From NCBI GenBank assembly GCA_021464245.1, contig JADCRB010000001.1, forward strand, positions 124,001 through 188,000: a stretch of 64,000 nucleotides of DNA, written 5' to 3'. Source of the DNA: Carallia brachiata. Its lineage: Eukaryota > Streptophyta > Magnoliopsida > Malpighiales > Rhizophoraceae. The position numbers were made by a program, and so were the translations under genes. Below, piece by piece: positions 58,491 to 64,000 of the stretch (positions within the stretch are counted from its first letter, which is position 1; each line of letters begins with the position of its first letter). A model generated the notes under the pieces. The model had not been told where the DNA came from and ran no database searches. It saw only the letters and a program-made list of their open reading frames with translations.

Positions 58491-60142
58491 TCTATTTATA
58501 ATTGATACCCTCTATTATTTAGCGCTTGGAAATAATCGTTATCTCTTCATAATCTCTATCATGGTTGATAATTCTCATATTCTTATGATCTTATCCACAA
58601 TTCAATTCTGATAAGTCTTATCTCTCACATCACTATCACTTGATCTCGATAAGTTTTATATTCTCATAATCCTTAGTCACGCACGATATGAAAGTATTAT
58701 CCCGATGCTTGGTGAACAAGATAGAGCCACGCCTGCACATCCTGCGTTCCACATATCACCAGAGATTCAGTGTCATACAGTACTATGTAGTGTCATACAG
58801 TATCGTGTAGACTTAGTCAACATCCATCATTATATTTTAGTCTCTTGGCTCAAGCCCATAACCCATCTAATGGAATCCACGAACATGCACCTCAACATCT
58901 TTTGTTCAATTCATACCTTGGTCCACTCTAAGATCTATATGTAGACTCATGCTTAAACTAAAATCTCTTAACTTTCACCTTACTTTAAGGAATGTCCAAC
59001 CACTCTAAAGTCTCATACTAAAAATTAGTGTAAAGTACCACCAATTCTAACATAATTAGTGTTGAAGGGAGTAACAATAAATTACGTAGCTAAGAAGAGA
59101 ATAGGATCATTCAAATTGCACAGAATGTAACATATATAACAGGAAATAAGGTGAGTACATTCCATAAATTTCTTATGCTGTCTTCAGTCTTACTCCCATC
59201 GCATGGGTTGAAAAATGAAAGTTACAAAAATTACCACAAAGTCACAACACTAAAAATATTTTGAAAAAAATTTTAAAAAAATCCTAAAACTCGCCGCCTG
59301 ACGCTCATCAAGACGATGGTTTTCTACGTAGAATGTCTCTCAAGTTGGTCTGCTCTCCTCTCTTTAGAGATGCCGTCAATGTTGGCGTGGTCTGCAAATA
59401 AATCCATTAAAACATAGGTATTAATTACTTGATCTTAATTTTTGACCAATGGTTTTTAATGAACATCAATGCAGCCGGGGGACGAAAAACTCACGATTTG
59501 AGAGACTTCAATAAATCAAAAATAGGATCCATGAATTCTGATCGCTCAAAGACAGTGGTGATCTCAAAATGTCAATAGATGCAATCTAAATATGATTTGA
59601 CAGGAACAAAATTAATAGAAAAAATCAGAACGTCACTGATGAGCTTGCCAGAGTTGATCCTGAGCACCTATGGACGATTACAGTGGAGGAACATGTAGTG
59701 GAGGCAGCAGAGAAAACTTACAAATTTCCTTCTTTTTTTTTTTTAATCCTTTACATACACCAGATCCATGGCTTCTTCTGATGTCTCTGCACTAATGTTC
59801 AATCAAATAGCAAAAATTTAGCCAACGCCCACTTTAAAAATAATTTGATTCGGTGAGTAAATTTAGACCATCATAGGTATGATTAGAAAGAAAAAAAAAA
59901 AAGAGAAAGGCTGGCAATAAGGAGAAGAAATAGAAAAAAAGATTTCCTTGCAAGAATGAATATATATGGACATAAAGCCAAAAAATAAGTTATAACCTTC
60001 TTCTTCTTCTTATACACGTCAAGAGATATCGATTATTCCTGCCCTCTCTCTTAGTGGCCTTGTTTGGAAAAAAAAAAAAAAAAACAGAAACTCAAACCCC
60101 TCAAGCAACATATGATATATGGCGTTCCTGATTGTTTATGGT
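58491..60142. other. Intergenic DNA, no recognised content
   Basis: Moderately AT-rich. The part 58680-59050 is less biased and could belong to an LTR or a 3' end of a retroelement. The part 59270-59760 shows no recognisable frame. No gene is supported. Confidence 0.4.
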
Positions 60143-60251
60143 GCATGTTCATAATAACAAATAAACAATTTACGGAGATTAATAGGAACAGATTATTTTG
60201 TGAGCATGTTCATAATAACAGATGAACAATTTACGGAGATTAATAGGAGTA
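60143..60251. repeat. 61-bp tandem duplication
   Basis: GCATGTTCATAATAACA.AT (60143) and its copy at 60204 are followed in both by AACAATTTACGGAGATTAAT and AGGA/AGGAG, giving two units 61 bases apart with few differences, so the duplication is young. Confidence 0.85.
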
Positions 60252-63234
60252 GATGAGAAGGGTAGAATCATGCGTGTTAAAGGTGGAAGATAATATAATA
60301 AGCCCAATAAGCAAGAAGGTGTAAGAGACGTGACAGAACTCAGCTGAAATAGTTTTGATAAATTATTTCGTCTTATTTATAAAAAAAAAAAGATGCAGCT
60401 CCACAATTCTTTATTATAATGATTTAAAAAAATTTAAATTTGAGATAAATACTCTTACATCAGTAGATTAGATTTGATTAGATTTATATGATAATAGTTA
60501 GATAAATTTTAAATTAATTTGTGAGTTTATCATAATAATATATTTTAATTAAATTTATAAAAATAATTAAAATATCAAGATCTCAAAAAATTATGAAGCA
60601 TGTCACCTAAGGTAAAAAAGTCTCTAAATTCAAAGAGAAACTTTCTCTATTTTTCTAATTTAATATATTATATAGATAAAGATTACAATCCAAACTGTGT
60701 TTGGATTAATAGAATTGTGATCTAACCTTATAATTCTCATTTATTTTTATAACAAACTTTTGAATTTTTATTTAATTGGACTAAAACATAATGTAAATTA
60801 TGCAATACAATTTTTACTCTGGAAAAGATAAGAGGGCGTGAATGAGTGGAAGCACGGTGGGCACGCAGTGATTTAAACCGTTAGATCGTGAAAAGTGTAA
60901 TTAATTTTGAAAATTCAAAAATCAATAAATCGTTAGATATCTTCATATTAATTACATACCTTTTATTTGTTTCACTAAATATATTTGCGTGGTCAAGCTT
61001 TTTTCACTCATAGTTTAATTGCTCTATAGCTCTTCTCTAGTTGCCTATGATTTGGTAGTTTTCACCGCGACTTGGTAGCTTAGATCACCATCCGACATAG
61101 TTTTTGCAATTTGACTTAGATTTGAATTTTCGTTCAAACAATCAATTTGGCGCCCTAATGTCGGGTTTGAATTATCTAGTAATGGTTAGACGTCGGGTCC
61201 AATTTTCAACAATTGCTTGGTGGATTGTAATAGAGTCGATCTCAAGCCCAACAGTATTCAAATGATAGGTCTTTTTATGAGAAAATTTAAATAAAAATAT
61301 TAATAAGTGACTTATAATGTTAACCCACAAATGTGAAAAAGATTGGGATTAGTTTTTTTTTTGGGATCTCTAAGTTTTCAACAGTTTGAACTTCGAAATC
61401 ATGTCAGTAAAAAAAAAAATCGATTTCAATTCATTATCGTTAAAAGAAGGTCACAGTCGGGTCAATAAAGTTTTTTCCATCATTTCCACGATTATGCGAT
61501 GACATATCTACCTATGTGGCATAAGTTTCAAAATTTGATGGACAAGCGGTTATTTTACGCCTCTGTGGTGAGCCATTTGTTCACGTAATAAAAATTTCCT
61601 GACGCAGCGCATTCCCTCCAAAGCTCTCTCTCTCTCCGCTGCCCACCTGATACCCCAAATGTAACCCTAAATGACTTAAATGTGGTGCAATCAAAACAAT
61701 GTACCTGAAAAAAAAATAAACAAGTAGAAAAAAAGTGACTGTTGATCGAGACCGAACTATGTAATCCGCCCTCCATTCCAAATTGAAACCATTCAATAGG
61801 TCTAACATACAAAAATCGACAGCACTCAGAACTCAATTCATGTTCAGAAAGCTTTTGGGTCTTAGAGAAATGGTGTTTCGTGTCATCGAGGTGTGTTTAT
61901 TATAATTTATTTTAATGTGTTTGGAAAATAAATAGAGTATATGATGGGTTTAGGTTGTATGAGGATAATTTTGTTGATTGTAGTGAGTTTATGTTTAAAA
62001 TAATGTTCATTGTTGATTGTTGATAACCCTAAACCCATGTGCAGTTACGGTATAAGTTTTGGTTAACAGGTGTTTACGTATGAATATGGTTATGAAAATT
62101 TTAGTAGTAAGTCGTGAGTTTTTATATCGTAAGTTTTGAATTCAAATTTTTATATCTACATTCTCATTTTAGCTGATCCAAATTGGGATTATTTTAGATA
62201 TAAATATGACACAGTATTGAGAGAAAGTTTATACATATAGACTCTAGTGATAGAGACACGTTTAATTTTATTAGAATTTAAGAGGTAGATCAGTCCCTTT
62301 GAGATTGTTATATGAGATCTTAATAAACAAGAGTTGTTCCAACTGCGGCAGATTTTTTTTTTTTGTAAAAAAAACTAAACCGAAAATTTTGAATATACTA
62401 AATTGAGAATTAAAACCAAACTGAGAATGTGAGTGAAAATCTTGATTCGGTTTCTCTTAATTTTAATTGAAAATTTTAAAATGATAATTTAATTGTAAGA
62501 AATATTTTTGATTTATTTGTTTGAAAGACATTTATGATTATCATTATGTATAAGATAAATAAGTATTCATTTAAAATATAATAATACTCTGTTAAGATTT
62601 ATTTCTTATTAATAATTCTATTAGTATCTTTTAATATTATTAGAATAAAAAATAAAAATAAACATGTAGAATAAAATTTCGTTCAATTTAGTTAATCGTG
62701 ATTTTCTAAAACTAAAAATCGTAACTGAACTGACAAGTTCAATTTACATCAATTCGCTTAACCTATTATAAGATTTAATTCGAATAACTAAAATTTCAAT
62801 TTAGTTCAATTTTCTTGATTAACGAAATTTTCTGAGCACAGTTATAACCATGCTTGGTCAACGACCGAGAATAGTGTTCTTGATCAATTTTCTAGATTAA
62901 CCGAAATATTTCAGTACTTTTAATACCTTTTATTTTAAAAATTTTGATCATTCATGATTTATAAAATGGTTCAAATAATATATAGCATGGCTCACATAAT
63001 CACAAGTTAATGTTACAAAGAGAACAAAGATTTATGTGAACAAACAATTAGTTTTTTCTGAGATTGAACAAACAATTAGTTAAATATACACAAACACGAA
63101 ATTAAGTATATTTTATTAATAATCTTTGTCACAAAACAATTATGTGAAACTAGGCAACAGCGAAAATTCAAATTCCAAATCATTCTGCATAGCCCCAAAA
63201 TTCCAAGAAGCTGTAAGCGTATAAAATTATGTAA
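60252..63234. other. Gene-free AT-rich DNA
   Basis: No gene is supported. A G+C-richer patch at about 61550-61840 has open frames on the minus strand, but they show no family resemblance. The last 200 bases are probably the 3' untranslated region of the GDSL gene. Confidence 0.45.
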
Positions 63235-64000
63235 TTAAGAGATGATAGAAATGCCAGCAAGCAGCAAATCGTCAGCTAGAATCTTGTTTGCAGCCTCGGA
63301 TGGGTGAAAACCGTCCCAGAACACATACTCTGACGCATTCTTACATGTTCCCACAGACTTGGCATTGCACAGTATTGATGTCTCCACCAATCCTGTTCCA
63401 CAACAAGCCCTTCTTGCCTCTGCAAATCCTGCAGGCCGCACAAGTTTAAATATTGAATGTAGACCCAGTTACAAGAGGTAATAGAAGAGTAATAATATGT
63501 ATCATGAAACTCATATGATGAAACATCTCGATTTTGTACATTATGAAAAGAATTAATCAATTTTTTTAACATTTTATGTACTTAACAGTCGGAATTTTTT
63601 ATGATACAGTTTTCGATATATTTATCATTATTTGTCGTAGAAAGGCGTATGTTTTATGTACCATTGTCCTCAGGCTTCGTAACAAGGTTGTAGAGAGGTT
63701 GATAGATATCCAGAACAATCAACTTGAGGCCCGAAAGCTTGTTTTGTAGGCTTTGAGATGTAGCGTTCAGTTTGTTATTGAAAGAAGCTGCATCTTTGTT
63801 AAGCTTGGCTACGCATTCATTGCTGTCGGAGCCAAATGTAGTGATAGCTGCCGGCAGGCATCCGAGAGGCGGCAACGTTGTCACCCCAATTTTTCTTGCT
63901 CCCAGATCATACAAATCCTGTAAGCATAATGTGACAAATTTAGCAGCTGAACACGGTTGGGTAGCAGAAATAATCTGTGCATTATTCAGGACCTGAATGA
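63235..64000 (-). CDS. GDSL esterase/lipase, C-terminal exons (partial)
   Basis: Two complete 3' exons on the minus strand, 63662-63917 and 63235-63428, with the donor end of a further exon at about 63993-64000; the rest lies beyond the window. The protein is a secreted SGNH/GDSL hydrolase that cleaves ester bonds of lipids or cell-wall esters. Exon 63662-63917 has DLYDLGARKIGVTTLPPLGC, the usual block IV region, then LKLIVLDIYQPLYNLV. The last exon has RRACCGTGL, and YVFWDGFHPSE with the catalytic D-x-x-H, ending LLLAGISIIS. The GDSL nucleophile and the G-x-N-D block should lie in the missing exons. The visible part is open and intact, with phases compatible across the intron (AAT G|GA TTT). 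It resembles APG-type members; the substrate is unknown. Confidence 0.93.

Noticed and set aside
61555..61836. 93-residue minus-strand frame in a G+C-richer patch
   Set aside because: No family match that I recognise, no splice partners and no promoter signals.

Overview
This is a nuclear chromosome segment from a flowering plant, most likely a eudicot. The genes are intron-rich with GT/AG borders, the protein families are plant-specific (a chloroplast-type MRS2 magnesium transporter, BAHD acyltransferase, NDR1/HIN1-like protein, APG-type GDSL lipase), and the intergenic DNA is AT-rich and full of LTR retrotransposons and foldback MITEs. The species cannot be named from sequence alone.

Layout. 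1-9.5 kb: a decayed Ty1/copia relic (itself hit by a foldback MITE), an isolated HEN1-like exon, then an internally deleted Ty3/gypsy element lacking pol. 10.8-11.5 kb: an NDR1/HIN1-like gene with one in-frame stop. 11.56-13.66 kb: a Tourist/Harbinger-like element whose interior has become a long purine-only minisatellite. 13.7-19.9 kb: gene-poor DNA with an RNase H fragment, a gypsy LTR relic, a foldback and a segmental duplication. 20.0-21.35 kb: an agmatine-coumaroyltransferase-like BAHD gene with one frameshift. 22.5-23.0 kb: another long-TIR MITE. 24.2-35.8 kb: a roughly 166-bp AT-rich tandem repeat split by a complete but mutated Tat-type Ty3/gypsy element (LTRs, 5-bp target duplication, gag, protease, RT, two RNase H domains, integrase), minus strand. 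38-45.4 kb: two MITEs with 9-10 bp target duplications flank an MRS2-11-type magnesium transporter gene (minus, 13 coding exons). 47.8-52.8 kb: a SAAL1-like armadillo protein gene (plus, 10 exons), divergent from MRS2-11. 54.2-55.6 kb: RMI2 (minus, 4 exons), convergent with SAAL1. 55.7-63.2 kb: gene-free AT-rich DNA. 63.2-64 kb: the last two exons of a GDSL esterase/lipase (minus), running off the window.

The host genes do not form a pathway or cluster; they are ordinary dispersed plant genes (Mg2+ transport in plastids, genome stability, ARM-repeat protein, secreted lipase, phenolamide-type acyl transfer). The more informative biology is in the repeats: a matched pair of full-length and pol-deleted members of one gypsy family, a MITE with an expanded homopurine core, and several Mutator-like MITEs. 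Small indels recur in otherwise well-conserved exons (BAHD, MRS2-11 exons 2-4, SAAL1 exon 9); these may be true lesions or assembly errors. I found no convincing undescribed multi-gene system.
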